From Streptomyces viridochromogenes (GTDB lineage: Bacteria; Actinomycetota; Actinomycetes; Streptomycetales; Streptomycetaceae), in NCBI RefSeq assembly GCF_001270495.1, contig NZ_LGUR01000241.1, positions 156,484 to 220,483 on the forward strand: a stretch of DNA of 64,000 bases, given 5' to 3'. Within the stretch, counting starts at the first letter, position 1. Every line of letters starts with the position of its first letter. The translations under genes were made by a program, and so were the position numbers. Of the stretch, positions 26,729-35,024 are shown in pieces. Below the pieces are notes generated by a model. The model did no database searches. It was given only the letters and a program-made list of their open reading frames with translations, and was not told the DNA's origin.

Positions 26729-26761
26729 TCTCTTAATGATCGAGAGCTCTCTTAATGATCG
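26729..26761. repeat. pair of 14-bp direct repeats TCTCTTAATGATCG
   Basis: Identical copies at 26729-26742 and 26748-26761, offset by 19 bases (two helical turns), with the palindrome GAGAGCTCTC between. The second copy contains the stop codon of the GNAT gene. It lies upstream of the membrane protein gene ending at 26119 and looks like a regulator binding site or tandem promoter element. Confidence 0.6.
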
Positions 26762-27327
26762 TTGTGAGCGGCACGCGCGCGTGCCTCACGCCACTCGGGG
26801 GCCAGGATCGACCACACCTCGAGGTCGTGCCGCACCCCACGATAGGGGTAGCTCTCCCGCCGTACGCCCTCGCGGGTCATCCCCAGCCGTCGTGCCACGT
26901 TCAGGCTCGGCGTGTTCCCGGCGGAGGCGATCCACTCGACGCGGTGCATGCCGCGCTGCTCGATCGCGAAGTCGATGAGCACGCGCATCGCGCGCGTGAC
27001 GAGCCCGCGCCCGGTGCCGGCGGGTTCCAGCCAGCAGCCGACCTCGCAGTTGGCGTTCTCGGCGTCGAAGTTCAGGAAGAGCACGCCGCCCACGAGTTTG
27101 CCGTCCAGCCAGATGCCGTGCAGGGCCCCGGTGTCGGCGGCGCGCATGTCGGCGTACCGCTGGAGCACCTCGCGCGCGGAGTCCCCGTCCGTGGCCTTGG
27201 AGCCGAAGGGGACGTACTGGTTGATGAAGTCCCGTCCCCGCTCCAGGTGGGCCAGGAACTCCTCGGCGTGCCAGGGCTCCAGGGGGCGCAGTTCGGCTCC
27301 GTCGTCACCCAGCGATATCGCGTACAT
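26752..27327 (-). CDS. GNAT acetyltransferase, RimL/RimJ type
   Basis: N-acetyltransferase of 191 residues from the ATG at 27327 (MYAISLGDDGAELRPLEP). It has the RimL layout: N-terminal LRPLEPWHAEEFLAHLERG, the core GCWLEPAGTGRGLVTRAMRVLID with the acetyl-CoA-binding motif, and the late NTPSLNVARRLGMTREGV segment. Substrates of this group are ribosomal protein N-termini, antibiotics or small amines, and cannot be assigned here. The gene starts 23 bases inside the 3' end of the MMPL gene, so the two are translationally linked. Confidence 0.88.
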   Translation of the reverse strand: MYAISLGDDGAELRPLEPWHAEEFLAHLERGRDFINQYVPFGSKATDGDSAREVLQRYADMRAADTGALHGIWLDGKLVGGVLFLNFDAENANCEVGCWLEPAGTGRGLVTRAMRVLIDFAIEQRGMHRVEWIASAGNTPSLNVARRLGMTREGVRRESYPYRGVRHDLEVWSILAPEWREARARAAHNDH

Positions 27328-29551
27328 CCCGCTGTCGCTCCTCCTCCGCCAGCACGTCCGCCACCTCGGCGTCCGTCGCGGCGGCCAGCCTCTCATGGGC
27401 GGCACGGGACTCGGGCGGCTCGATGCTGATGCGGGGCATGCGCTGGTCGAGCCAGCGGGGCAGCCACCAGTTGGCGCCGCCGAGCATGTGCATCAGGGCG
27501 GGGACGAGGAGGGTGCGGAGCACGAAGGCGTCCAGGGCGACGGCGGCGGCCAGCGCGATGCCGAACATGGCGATCACCCGGTCGCCGCTGAGGACGAAGG
27601 CGAGGAAGACCGAGATCATGATGACCGCGGCGGAGTTGATCACCCGGCCGGTCTCCGCGAGGCCGATCCGGACGGCCCGCCGGTTGTCGCCGGTCTCCAG
27701 CCACTCCTCGTACATCCGGCTGACCAGGAACACCTGGTAGTCCATGGAGAGGCCGAACAGCACCGAGACCATGATGACCGGGAGGAAGGGCTCGATCGGG
27801 CCCGCGCGGCCCAGCCCCAGCAGCTCGCTCCCCCAGCCCCACTGGAAGATCGCGACGACGACGCCGAAGGCGGCGGCGACGGCTGCCACGTTCATCGCGG
27901 CGGCCTTCAGGGGGATGCCGACGGACCGGAAGGCCAGCAGGAGCAGCAGACAGCCCAGGCCGATGACGACGCCGACGAACAGCGGCAGCTTGCCGACGAT
28001 CACGTCGGCGAAGTCGTCGTATCCGGCTGTCATGCCGCCGACCCGCACATCGAGCGAGGTGCCGGTCTCGGCGCGCGGCAGGACCTCGGAACGCAGCCGG
28101 TCGACGAGGTCGCTGGTCTGCTGGGACTGCGGGGAGGACGCCGGTACGACGGTGAGATACGCGGTGTCGCCGCCGGCGTTGTACGTCACCGGCGTGACCG
28201 ACGCGACGCCCTCGGTGGTGCGCAGGGTGGCGTCGAGGTTGTCGAGGGCGAGCTTGTCGTCGCCGCCGTCGACCTCGGTGACCAGGGTGAGGGGGCCGTT
28301 CACGCCGGGGCCGAAGCCGTCTGCGAGGAGGTCGTAGGCCTGGCGGGTGGTGGCGGACTCCGGGTTGTTGCCCTGGTCGGAGGTGCCCAGGCGCAGGCCG
28401 AGGGTGGGCAGGGCCAGGACGGTGATGACGGCCAGGGCGATCGCGCCGAGCGTCTTGGGGTGGCGCTCGACGAACGCCGACCAGCGGGCGGCGAACCCGG
28501 TCGGCAGCTCGGGCTCGGGGCCGTGCTCCATCAGCCGGCGCCGCTCGCGACGGCTCAGCGCGCGCATGCCGATGAAGGACAACAGGGCGGGCAGCAGGGT
28601 CACGGAGGCGGCAACCGTCAGGACCACGGTCAGGGACGCGGCTATCGCGACGCCGTTGAGGAAGCTCAGCCGGAGGATGAGCATCCCGAGCAGGGCGATG
28701 CACACGGTGGCACCCGCGAACACGACCGCGCGTCCGGTGGTCGCCACGGCGTTGGCGATCGACTCGTCGACGGTCAGCCCGCGTTTCAGCCCGCGCCGAT
28801 GCCGGGTGACGATGAACAGCGCGTAGTCGATGCCGACGCCGAGCCCGACGAGCATGCCGAGCATGGGCGCGAAGTCGGCCACGGTCATGGCGTGCCCGAG
28901 CAGCGCGATCCCGGCGTACGCGGTGCCGACGCCGACCAGCGCGGTCGCGATCGGCAGCAGGGAGGCGGCGAGCGACCCGAAGGCGAGGAAGAGGACGACC
29001 GCCGCCACGGCCACGCCGACGACCTCGGCGATGTGCCCGCTCGGCGACTCGGTGAGCCCGACGGCGCTGCCGCCCAACTCCACCTGGAGCCCGTCGGTCT
29101 CGGCGCCCTTGGCCGCGCTCACGACGGCCTGCGCCTCACCCTGGTCGAGGCTCTCGGCGCCGGCGTCGAAGGTGACGGTGGCGTACGCCGTGTGCCCGTC
29201 CTCGCTGATCTGGGCTGCGCCCTGCTTGTCGTACGGGCTGCCCACGGCCGCGACGCCGGGCAGTTCCGCGATCTCGCCCAGGGTGCGCGTCATGGTCTGT
29301 TCGACGTCGGCGGCGCGGACGGTGCCGGAGGCGGTGTGCCAGACGACGGTGCCGCTGTCGCCGCCGAGCCCCGGGAAGCCGTCCTCCAACAGCTCGGTGG
29401 CGCGTCCCGATTCGGTGCCGGGCACCTGGTAGTCGTTCGAGTAGGCGGAGCCGGTCACGACGGCGGCCGCGGTCACCCCGCCGAAGGCAAGCAGCCAGAG
29501 CAGTACGGCGACGAGGCGGCGCTGGACACACCAGCGTGCAAGGGCTGCCAC
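27305..29551 (-). CDS. MMPL/RND-family membrane transporter
   Basis: Transporter of 748 residues with 11-12 membrane segments in two repeats. GTG start with GGGAG seven bases upstream. An N-terminal TM is followed by a large extracellular domain (YSNDYQVPGTESGRATELL), then the cluster LGVGIDYALFIVTRHRRGL and, in the second half, FGLSMDYQVFLVSRMYEEWL. Both GxxxDY motifs that carry the proton-relay Asp of MmpL proteins are intact. Such transporters export lipids, siderophores or drugs. It is followed by, and overlaps, a GNAT gene that may share its operon. The 239-base upstream gap (29552-29790) has no gene. Confidence 0.92.
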   Translation of the reverse strand: MAALARWCVQRRLVAVLLWLLAFGGVTAAAVVTGSAYSNDYQVPGTESGRATELLEDGFPGLGGDSGTVVWHTASGTVRAADVEQTMTRTLGEIAELPGVAAVGSPYDKQGAAQISEDGHTAYATVTFDAGAESLDQGEAQAVVSAAKGAETDGLQVELGGSAVGLTESPSGHIAEVVGVAVAAVVLFLAFGSLAASLLPIATALVGVGTAYAGIALLGHAMTVADFAPMLGMLVGLGVGIDYALFIVTRHRRGLKRGLTVDESIANAVATTGRAVVFAGATVCIALLGMLILRLSFLNGVAIAASLTVVLTVAASVTLLPALLSFIGMRALSRRERRRLMEHGPEPELPTGFAARWSAFVERHPKTLGAIALAVITVLALPTLGLRLGTSDQGNNPESATTRQAYDLLADGFGPGVNGPLTLVTEVDGGDDKLALDNLDATLRTTEGVASVTPVTYNAGGDTAYLTVVPASSPQSQQTSDLVDRLRSEVLPRAETGTSLDVRVGGMTAGYDDFADVIVGKLPLFVGVVIGLGCLLLLLAFRSVGIPLKAAAMNVAAVAAAFGVVVAIFQWGWGSELLGLGRAGPIEPFLPVIMVSVLFGLSMDYQVFLVSRMYEEWLETGDNRRAVRIGLAETGRVINSAAVIMISVFLAFVLSGDRVIAMFGIALAAAVALDAFVLRTLLVPALMHMLGGANWWLPRWLDQRMPRISIEPPESRAAHERLAAATDAEVADVLAEEERQRDVRDIAG

Positions 29552-29790
29552 GAACGTGCTCCCAGGGGCAATTTATGGATCTTTGACCGGGAAACGTCCG
29601 TCCATGAAAGTGAACAGCCCGCAAAGAACGCATGAGCGATGTGAAGCAAACTCTCGCAGGCGGCGGTGATCGTTTGCCCCGTTCGTGGGTTTATTCACAC
29701 GAGTGGGAGGCAGATCACAGGACAGTAACGGCCACTCTGTCGTCGCAGGTGGCGTCTGTCACACAGTGGCCCGCACGCACCGGGAACTTC

Positions 29791-30168
29791 TCAGTCGAAC
29801 TGGTCCCCCAGTGCCATCACCATCACCCCGGTGACGAGCAGCCACAGCGCCCGCCGGGTGCGGCCGCGCGAGCCGAGGAACGCGGCGAACGCGCAGACGG
29901 CGGCGCCGAGGGCGTAGGCGGCCGGGACGAGGGCCGGAGCGGAGCCGGTGGTGCGGAGCATCGAGGCGGCCAGCCCGGCCAGGGCGAGGAGCGCCCCGGT
30001 CCCGGCCGCCGTCCAGCGGGCCCGCCGCGCCACCTGCGCCGGGTCGTCGAAGTCCTCGTCGTGCTCGTCGTCCTCGTCGGCCACCGGGTTCTCGGCGTGG
30101 TCGTCCTCAGGCGTCTCGGACTGCTCCTCCCGCGTCTCGGATATCTCGGAATCACCACGTCCACTCAT
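29791..30168 (-). CDS. small membrane protein with acidic N-terminus
   Basis: Protein of 125 residues from the ATG at 30168. The first 50 residues are rich in Glu, Asp and Ser and likely disordered. Three hydrophobic segments follow: AAGTGALLALAGLAASML, ALVPAAYALGAAVCAFAAFLG and ALWLLVTGVMVMALG, with an Arg-rich loop between the last two. It ends DQFD. No enzyme motifs are visible, and function is unknown. No clear ribosome-binding site lies before the chosen ATG, so the start is the least certain part. Confidence 0.7.
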   Translation of the reverse strand: MSGRGDSEISETREEQSETPEDDHAENPVADEDDEHDEDFDDPAQVARRARWTAAGTGALLALAGLAASMLRTTGSAPALVPAAYALGAAVCAFAAFLGSRGRTRRALWLLVTGVMVMALGDQFD

Positions 30169-30356
30169 GGCGGGCGAGCGTAGCGCGTCGCGCCGGGAAA
30201 CCGGATGCCGGTCCGCAGGGCGGGCTGCTAGCTTCGGACGGTCCGCCGTAACCGCGGCACACCGCCGCCGACCTGGGCAGGTGCATTGTTTGAGCGTCCG
30301 GCCGAGCTCCTCCGTATCCCTCTCCGCCTTCCTGGACTCAAGGAGCCCGTTCACCG

Positions 30357-31160
30357 ATGCCAGACATCACCCCGAGGACCTCGAGTGAGGACCTCACCAA
30401 GCGGCTGACGCACGCCCGCTACCCGCGCAGCAACAGCTACGACGTCCGCTGGGTCATCGAGAACCAGATGGGCCCGAACGCACTGTGGCTGCTGGAGTGG
30501 CTGGCCCCCGCCCTCGGCCTGGACGCCCTGCGCCCCTGCGCGCGCGTCCTCGACCTGGGCTGCGGCCGGGCGATGACCTCCGTCTTCCTGGCCAGGGAGT
30601 ACCACGCCCAGGTCACCGCCGCCGACCTGTGGATCAAGCCCGACGAGAACGCCCAGCGCATCGCCGAGGCCGGTTTCGCCGACCGCGTGCTGCCCGTGCA
30701 CGCCGAGGCGCACGACCTGCCCTTCGCCAAGGGCTGCTTCGACGCCATCGTGAGCATCGACGCGTACCAGTACTTCGGCACGAACGATCTCTATCTGCCC
30801 ACGCTCACCCGCCTGTTGAGGCCGGGCGGGCGGATCGGCATCGTCGTACCGGCGCTGCGGGAGGAACCGGACGGCATCGAGCCGCCGGAGCATCTCAAGC
30901 CGTGGTGGGAGCCCGACTTCTGGTGCTTCCACACCGCCGACTGGTGGCGACGGCACTGGACACGCAGCGGCGCCGTCGAGGTCGAAGCGGCCGACTGGCT
31001 GGACGACGGCTGGCGGGACTGGCTGCTGTGGTGCGACGTGATCGCCGAGGAGAGCCCCGAGGAGTTCCATCGCACGATGGCCCGCCGGGTCGGCGAGATG
31101 GTGCGGCTGGACGAAGGCCGCGCGCTGGGCTTCGTACGGCTCGTAGGACGCCGTATCTGA
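30357..31160 (+). CDS. SAM-dependent methyltransferase
   Basis: Class I methyltransferase of 267 residues, AAGGAG eleven bases before the ATG. The SAM-binding motif I is RVLDLGCGRAMTSVFLA (about residues 63-79), motif II is VTAADLWIKPDENA, and motif III lies around CFDAIVSIDAYQYFG. A post-core LLRPGGRIGIVVPAL strand follows. It fits the Methyltransf_11/25 group. The abundance of Trp in the C-terminal part (WWEPDFWCFHTADWWRRHW) is notable and may shape a substrate pocket. The substrate is unknown; it is convergent with gatB across a strong terminator. Confidence 0.88.
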   Translation: MPDITPRTSSEDLTKRLTHARYPRSNSYDVRWVIENQMGPNALWLLEWLAPALGLDALRPCARVLDLGCGRAMTSVFLAREYHAQVTAADLWIKPDENAQRIAEAGFADRVLPVHAEAHDLPFAKGCFDAIVSIDAYQYFGTNDLYLPTLTRLLRPGGRIGIVVPALREEPDGIEPPEHLKPWWEPDFWCFHTADWWRRHWTRSGAVEVEAADWLDDGWRDWLLWCDVIAEESPEEFHRTMARRVGEMVRLDEGRALGFVRLVGRRI

Positions 31161-31167
31161 GAACGCG

Positions 31168-31205
31168 CCGAGGGGGATGCGTCACTGTCGACGCATCCCC
31201 CTCGG
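31168..31205. terminator. bidirectional terminator between the methyltransferase gene and gatB
   Basis: A perfect 16-bp stem (CCGAGGGGGATGCGTC with GACGCATCCCCCTCGG) and a 6-base loop lie between convergent genes, 7 bases after one stop and 18 before the other. It should serve both strands. Confidence 0.9.
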
Positions 31206-31223
31206 GGTTCACCACGGCGGGTC

Positions 31224-32738
31224 TCAGCCCTCGCTGACGCCCAGCTTCTCCAGGATCAGCTCCTTGACGCGGGCCGCGTCGGCCTGACCGCGGGTCGCCT
31301 TCATGACCGCGCCGACCAGAGCGCCGGCCGCGGCCACCTTGCCGCCGCGGATCTTGTCGGCGATGCCCGGGTTGCCGGCGATGGCCTCCTCGACGGCGGT
31401 GGTGAGGGCGCCCTCGTCGGAGACGACCTTCAGACCGCGCTTGTCGACGACCTCGTCCGGGGTGCCTTCGCCCGCGAGGACGCCCTCGATGACCTGGCGC
31501 GCCAGCTTGTCGTTCAGGTCACCCTTCGAGACCAGCTCGGTGACCCGGGCGACCTGCGCCGGGGTGATGGCCAGCTCGTCCAGCGACTTGCCCGACTCGT
31601 TGGCGCTACGGGCGAGTTCACCCATCCACCACTTCCGGGCGGAGGCCGCGTCGGCACCGGCGTCGATCGTGGCGACGATCGTCTCCAGGGCGCCGGCGTT
31701 GAGGATCGCCTGCATGTCGGTGGCCGAGATGCCCCACTCCGCGAGGAGCCGGGTACGGCGGGCCAGCGGCAGCTCGGGGAGCGCCGCCCGGATCTCCTCG
31801 ACCCACTCGCGCGAGGGGGCCACCGGCACCAGGTCCGGCTCGGGGAAGTACCGGTAGTCCTCGGCCTCTTCCTTCACGCGGCCCGAGGTCGTCGACCCGG
31901 TGTCCTCGTGGAAGTGACGCGTCTCCTGGATGATCGTCCCGCCGCTGCTCAGCACGGCCGCGTGCCGCTGGATCTCGTAGCGGGCCGCCCGCTCCACGGA
32001 ACGCAGCGAGTTCACGTTCTTCGTCTCGGAACGGGTGCCGAACTTGTCGGTGCCGTTCGGGCGCAGCGACAGGTTCACGTCGCAGCGCATCTGCCCCATC
32101 TCCATGCGGGCTTCCGACACACCGAGCGCCTTGATGAGCTCGCGCAGCTCACGGACGTACGCCTTCGCCACCTCGGGGGCACGCTCGCCCGCGCCCTCGA
32201 TCGGCTTGGTGACGATCTCGATGAGCGGGATGCCGGCGCGGTTGTAGTCCAGCAGCGAGTGCGAGGCTCCGTGGATACGGCCCGTCGCGCCGCCCACGTG
32301 GGTCGACTTGCCGGTGTCCTCCTCCATGTGGGCGCGCTCGATCTCCACGCGGAAGGTCTCGCCGTCCTCCAGCTGTACGTCGAGGTAGCCGTTGAAGGCG
32401 ATCGGCTCGTCGTACTGGGAGGTCTGGAAGTTCTTCGGCATGTCCGGATAGAAGTAGTTCTTCCGGGCGAAGCGGCACCACTCGGCGATCTCGCAGTTCA
32501 GCGCGAGACCGATCTTGATCGCGGACTCGACGCCGGTCGCGTTGACGACCGGGAGCGCGCCGGGCAGGCCGAGGCAGACGGGGCAGGTCTGCGTGTTGGC
32601 GTCCTGACCGAGTTCGGTCGAACAACCGCAGAACATCTTGGTCTTGGTGCCGAGTTCGACATGGACCTCAAGGCCCATGACGGGGTCGTACGACGCCAGC
32701 GCGTCCTCGTACGACACCAGGTCGGTCGTGGTGGTCAC
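31224..32738 (-). CDS. gatB: Asp/Glu-tRNA amidotransferase subunit B
   Basis: Kinase-transamidase subunit of GatCAB, 504 residues, GTG start. It phosphorylates the side chain of misacylated Glu-tRNA(Gln) or Asp-tRNA(Asn) and exchanges it for ammonia from GatA. Motifs: [20 protein letters not shown] at the N-terminus, the Zn-binding CGCS and [13 protein letters not shown], and the C-terminal YqeY-like tail domain ending [11 protein letters not shown]. It is the last gene of the gatC-gatA-small ORF-gatB series on this strand, with only 15 bases between the small ORF and gatB. Confidence 0.97.
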   Translation of the reverse strand: MTTTTDLVSYEDALASYDPVMGLEVHVELGTKTKMFCGCSTELGQDANTQTCPVCLGLPGALPVVNATGVESAIKIGLALNCEIAEWCRFARKNYFYPDMPKNFQTSQYDEPIAFNGYLDVQLEDGETFRVEIERAHMEEDTGKSTHVGGATGRIHGASHSLLDYNRAGIPLIEIVTKPIEGAGERAPEVAKAYVRELRELIKALGVSEARMEMGQMRCDVNLSLRPNGTDKFGTRSETKNVNSLRSVERAARYEIQRHAAVLSSGGTIIQETRHFHEDTGSTTSGRVKEEAEDYRYFPEPDLVPVAPSREWVEEIRAALPELPLARRTRLLAEWGISATDMQAILNAGALETIVATIDAGADAASARKWWMGELARSANESGKSLDELAITPAQVARVTELVSKGDLNDKLARQVIEGVLAGEGTPDEVVDKRGLKVVSDEGALTTAVEEAIAGNPGIADKIRGGKVAAAGALVGAVMKATRGQADAARVKELILEKLGVSEG

Positions 32739-32753
32739 GGTGAAACTTCCCTC

Positions 32754-32996
32754 TCAGCCCAGCAGGACGTCGTCGTCGCCCAGCCGCTTCAGCTCGCGGT
32801 AGAGGATGGCGAGGCCGGTGACGATCGCGGTGGCGGACACGGCGGCGTCGATCAGACGGAGCGTGTCGCTCTCCACGCGGGCCTTCTTGGCCTGCTTGAC
32901 GACGTTGACCGCACCGAACGCGGTGGTGGCCATGGACAGGTACAGGCCGGACTTGGACTTCTTGAAGCCCTTGGCCTTGGACATTGCCTTACTCAC
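32754..32996 (-). CDS. small conserved protein between gatA and gatB
   Basis: Protein of 80 residues. The GTG at 32996 is preferred over the ATG at 32984 because it overlaps the gatA stop (GTGA) and has GGAGG about 10 bases upstream. The N-terminus is very basic ([12 protein letters not shown]). The middle has a hydrophobic helix around [10 protein letters not shown] and a second, [16 protein letters not shown], so a small membrane-associated protein is possible. Tight coupling to gatA and gatB suggests a linked role, but none is known to me. Confidence 0.75.
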   Translation of the reverse strand: MSKAMSKAKGFKKSKSGLYLSMATTAFGAVNVVKQAKKARVESDTLRLIDAAVSATAIVTGLAILYRELKRLGDDDVLLG

Positions 32997-34489
32997 AGCG
33001 ACGGAGCCTCCTCGATCAGCGGGTGACCCCACTTTTCCACGAAGGCCGCCTCGACGGCCGCCCCGACCTTGTACAGCCGGTCGTCCTTCATCGCCGGGGC
33101 GATGATCTGGAGGCCGACCGGCAGGTTGTCCTCCGGGGCCAGACCGCACGGCAGGGACATCGCCGCGTTGCCCGCCAGGTTCGTCGGGATGGTGCACAGG
33201 TCGGCGAGGTACATCGCCATCGGGTCGTCGGCACGCTCGCCGATCGGGAAGGCGGTGGTCGGCGTCGTCGGCGAGACGATGACGTCCACCTGCTCGAAAG
33301 CCTTCTCGAAGTCGCGGGTGATGAGCGTACGGACCTTCTGCGCGGAGCCGTAGTACGCGTCGTAGTAACCGCTCGACAGGGCGTACGTGCCGAGCATGAT
33401 GCGGCGCTTGACCTCGGGGCCGAAGCCGGCCTCACGGGTGATCGACGTGACCGCCTCGGCGGAGTTCGTGCCGTCGTCGCCGGTCCGCAGGCCGTAGCGC
33501 AGGCCGTCGAAGCGGGCGAGGTTGGAGGAGCACTCGGAGGGCGCGATCAGGTAGTACGCCGACAGCGCCAGGTCGAAGGACGGGCAGTCCAGCTCGACGA
33601 TCTGCGCGCCCAGCTCCTTCAGCAGCTCGACGGACTCGTCGAAGCGCTGGATGACACCGGCCTGGTAGCCCTCGCCGCGGAACTGCTTGACGACGCCGAC
33701 GCGCATGCCCTGGACGCTGCCGTTGCGGGCGGCCTCGACGACCGGCGGGACCGGGGCGTCGATGGACGTGGAGTCGAGCGGGTCGTGCCCGGCGATGACC
33801 TCGTGGAGCAGGGCCGCGTCCAGGACCGTACGGGCGCAGGGGCCGCCCTGGTCGAGGGACGAGGAGAAGGCGACCATGCCGTAGCGGGACACGGCGCCGT
33901 ACGTCGGCTTGACGCCCACCGTGCCGGTGACGGCGGCCGGCTGGCGGATGGAACCGCCGGTGTCGGTGCCGATGGCGAGGGGCGCCTGGAAGGAGGCGAG
34001 CGCGGCGGACGAGCCGCCGCCGGAGCCGCCGGGGATCTTGGTGAGGTCCCAGGGGTTGCCGGTCGGCCCGTAGGCGCTGTTCTCCGTCGACGACCCCATG
34101 GCGAACTCGTCCATGTTGGTCTTGCCGAGGATGACGACGTCAGCGGCCTTGAGGCGCTTGGTAAGGGTGGCGTCGTACGGCGGAATCCACCCTTCCAGGA
34201 TCTTCGAACCGACCGTCGTCGGAATGCCCTCGGTGGTGAAGATGTCCTTGAGCGCGAGGGGGACGCCGGCGAGGGGGCCGAGCTTCTCGCCCCTCTCCCG
34301 CTTCTCGTCGACGGCACGCGCCTGGGCGAGGGCGCCCTCGCGGTCCACGTGCAGGAAGGCGTGCACCTTCTCGTCGACGGCCTCGATACGGGCCAGGTGG
34401 GCCTCGGCGACCTGAACCGCGGTGAGCTCGCCGGAGGCGATCTTCGCGGCGGTCTCGGCGGCCGTGAGCTTGATGATGTTGTCCGTCAT
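32993..34489 (-). CDS. gatA: Asp/Glu-tRNA amidotransferase subunit A (glutaminase)
   Basis: Amidase-signature enzyme of 498 residues that releases ammonia from glutamine for GatB. The Ser-cisSer-Lys triad is visible: Lys in [15 protein letters not shown], cis-Ser in the [18 protein letters not shown] segment and the nucleophile Ser in [15 protein letters not shown]. It follows gatC with 5 bases between stop and start, so the two are co-translated. The C-terminus overlaps the next small gene. In actinobacteria this complex is the route to Gln-tRNA and often Asn-tRNA. Confidence 0.97.
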   Translation of the reverse strand: MTDNIIKLTAAETAAKIASGELTAVQVAEAHLARIEAVDEKVHAFLHVDREGALAQARAVDEKRERGEKLGPLAGVPLALKDIFTTEGIPTTVGSKILEGWIPPYDATLTKRLKAADVVILGKTNMDEFAMGSSTENSAYGPTGNPWDLTKIPGGSGGGSSAALASFQAPLAIGTDTGGSIRQPAAVTGTVGVKPTYGAVSRYGMVAFSSSLDQGGPCARTVLDAALLHEVIAGHDPLDSTSIDAPVPPVVEAARNGSVQGMRVGVVKQFRGEGYQAGVIQRFDESVELLKELGAQIVELDCPSFDLALSAYYLIAPSECSSNLARFDGLRYGLRTGDDGTNSAEAVTSITREAGFGPEVKRRIMLGTYALSSGYYDAYYGSAQKVRTLITRDFEKAFEQVDVIVSPTTPTTAFPIGERADDPMAMYLADLCTIPTNLAGNAAMSLPCGLAPEDNLPVGLQIIAPAMKDDRLYKVGAAVEAAFVEKWGHPLIEEAPSL

Positions 34490-34494
34490 TGCGG

Positions 34495-34791
34495 TTAGTC
34501 CTCCCCCAGGATCTGCGGCACCTTGAAACGCTGCTGCTCCTGGGCCGGGGCGCCGGAGAGCGCCTGCTCGGGGGTGAGCGACGGACGGACCTCGTCCGCG
34601 CGCATGACGTTCGTCAGCGGGAGCGGGTGCGAGGTCGGCGGTACGTCTTGGTCGGCGACCTCACTGACGCGTGCGACCGCGCCGATGATGTCGTCCAGCT
34701 GTCCCGCGAAGTGCTCGAGCTCTTCGGGCTTCAGCTCCAGACGCGCCAGCCGGGCGAGGTGGGCGACCTCCTCGCGCGTGATGCCAGGCAT
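34495..34791 (-). CDS. gatC: Asp/Glu-tRNA amidotransferase subunit C
   Basis: Small stabilising subunit of GatCAB, 98 residues, from the ATG at 34791 ([20 protein letters not shown]). The family pattern is clear: an N-terminal helix pair with LTPEE-like [19 protein letters not shown] and an extended C-terminus with [15 protein letters not shown], which wraps GatA. GAGG precedes the start. It is the first gene of the gat operon. The operon's promoter must lie within 34792-35024, a region largely taken up by a dispersed repeat. Confidence 0.95.
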   Translation of the reverse strand: MPGITREEVAHLARLARLELKPEELEHFAGQLDDIIGAVARVSEVADQDVPPTSHPLPLTNVMRADEVRPSLTPEQALSGAPAQEQQRFKVPQILGED

Positions 34792-34871
34792 GCAGCGATC
34801 CTCTGGGGTGAGTGTGTGTGGTTTGGGGCCAATCCTATGGGGCCGCGGCGGGTGACCGTTACGCGGTTTCC

Positions 34872-34971
34872 TCGCCCCCGCCGCCCCTACCCGTCCCATC
34901 ACTGGGGGCTGCGCCCCCAGACCCCCGCCATCGGCCCTTCGGGCCTCGTCCTCAAAACGCCGGACAGGCTG
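34872..34971. repeat. dispersed intergenic repeat, copy C
   Basis: The fullest single copy: module 1 CGCCCCCGCCGCCCCTACCC-GTCCCATC, module 2 CTGGGGGCTGCGCCCCCAG (hairpin), and module 3 GGCCTCGTCCTCAAAACGCCGGACAGGCTGA. It lies between the gatC start and the rmdB end on the minus strand and could terminate the rmdB transcript. Module 1 recurs only in copy D. Confidence 0.8.
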
Positions 34972-35024
34972 AAAGAAGCGGACCGGCGTCAGAAAATCCC
35001 GGCCCCTCCCCTGTTCGAAACGAG

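Noticed and set aside
26912..29635. Open reading frame of more than 900 codons opposite the MMPL gene
   Set aside because: It mirrors the MMPL frame in GC-rich DNA, its product is low-complexity His/Asp/Gly/Arg-rich, and the minus-strand gene has clear family motifs.
29632..29790. Possible short gene in the gap upstream of the MMPL gene
   Set aside because: No ribosome-binding site, codon bias unlike neighbours, and the frame runs antisense into the next gene.
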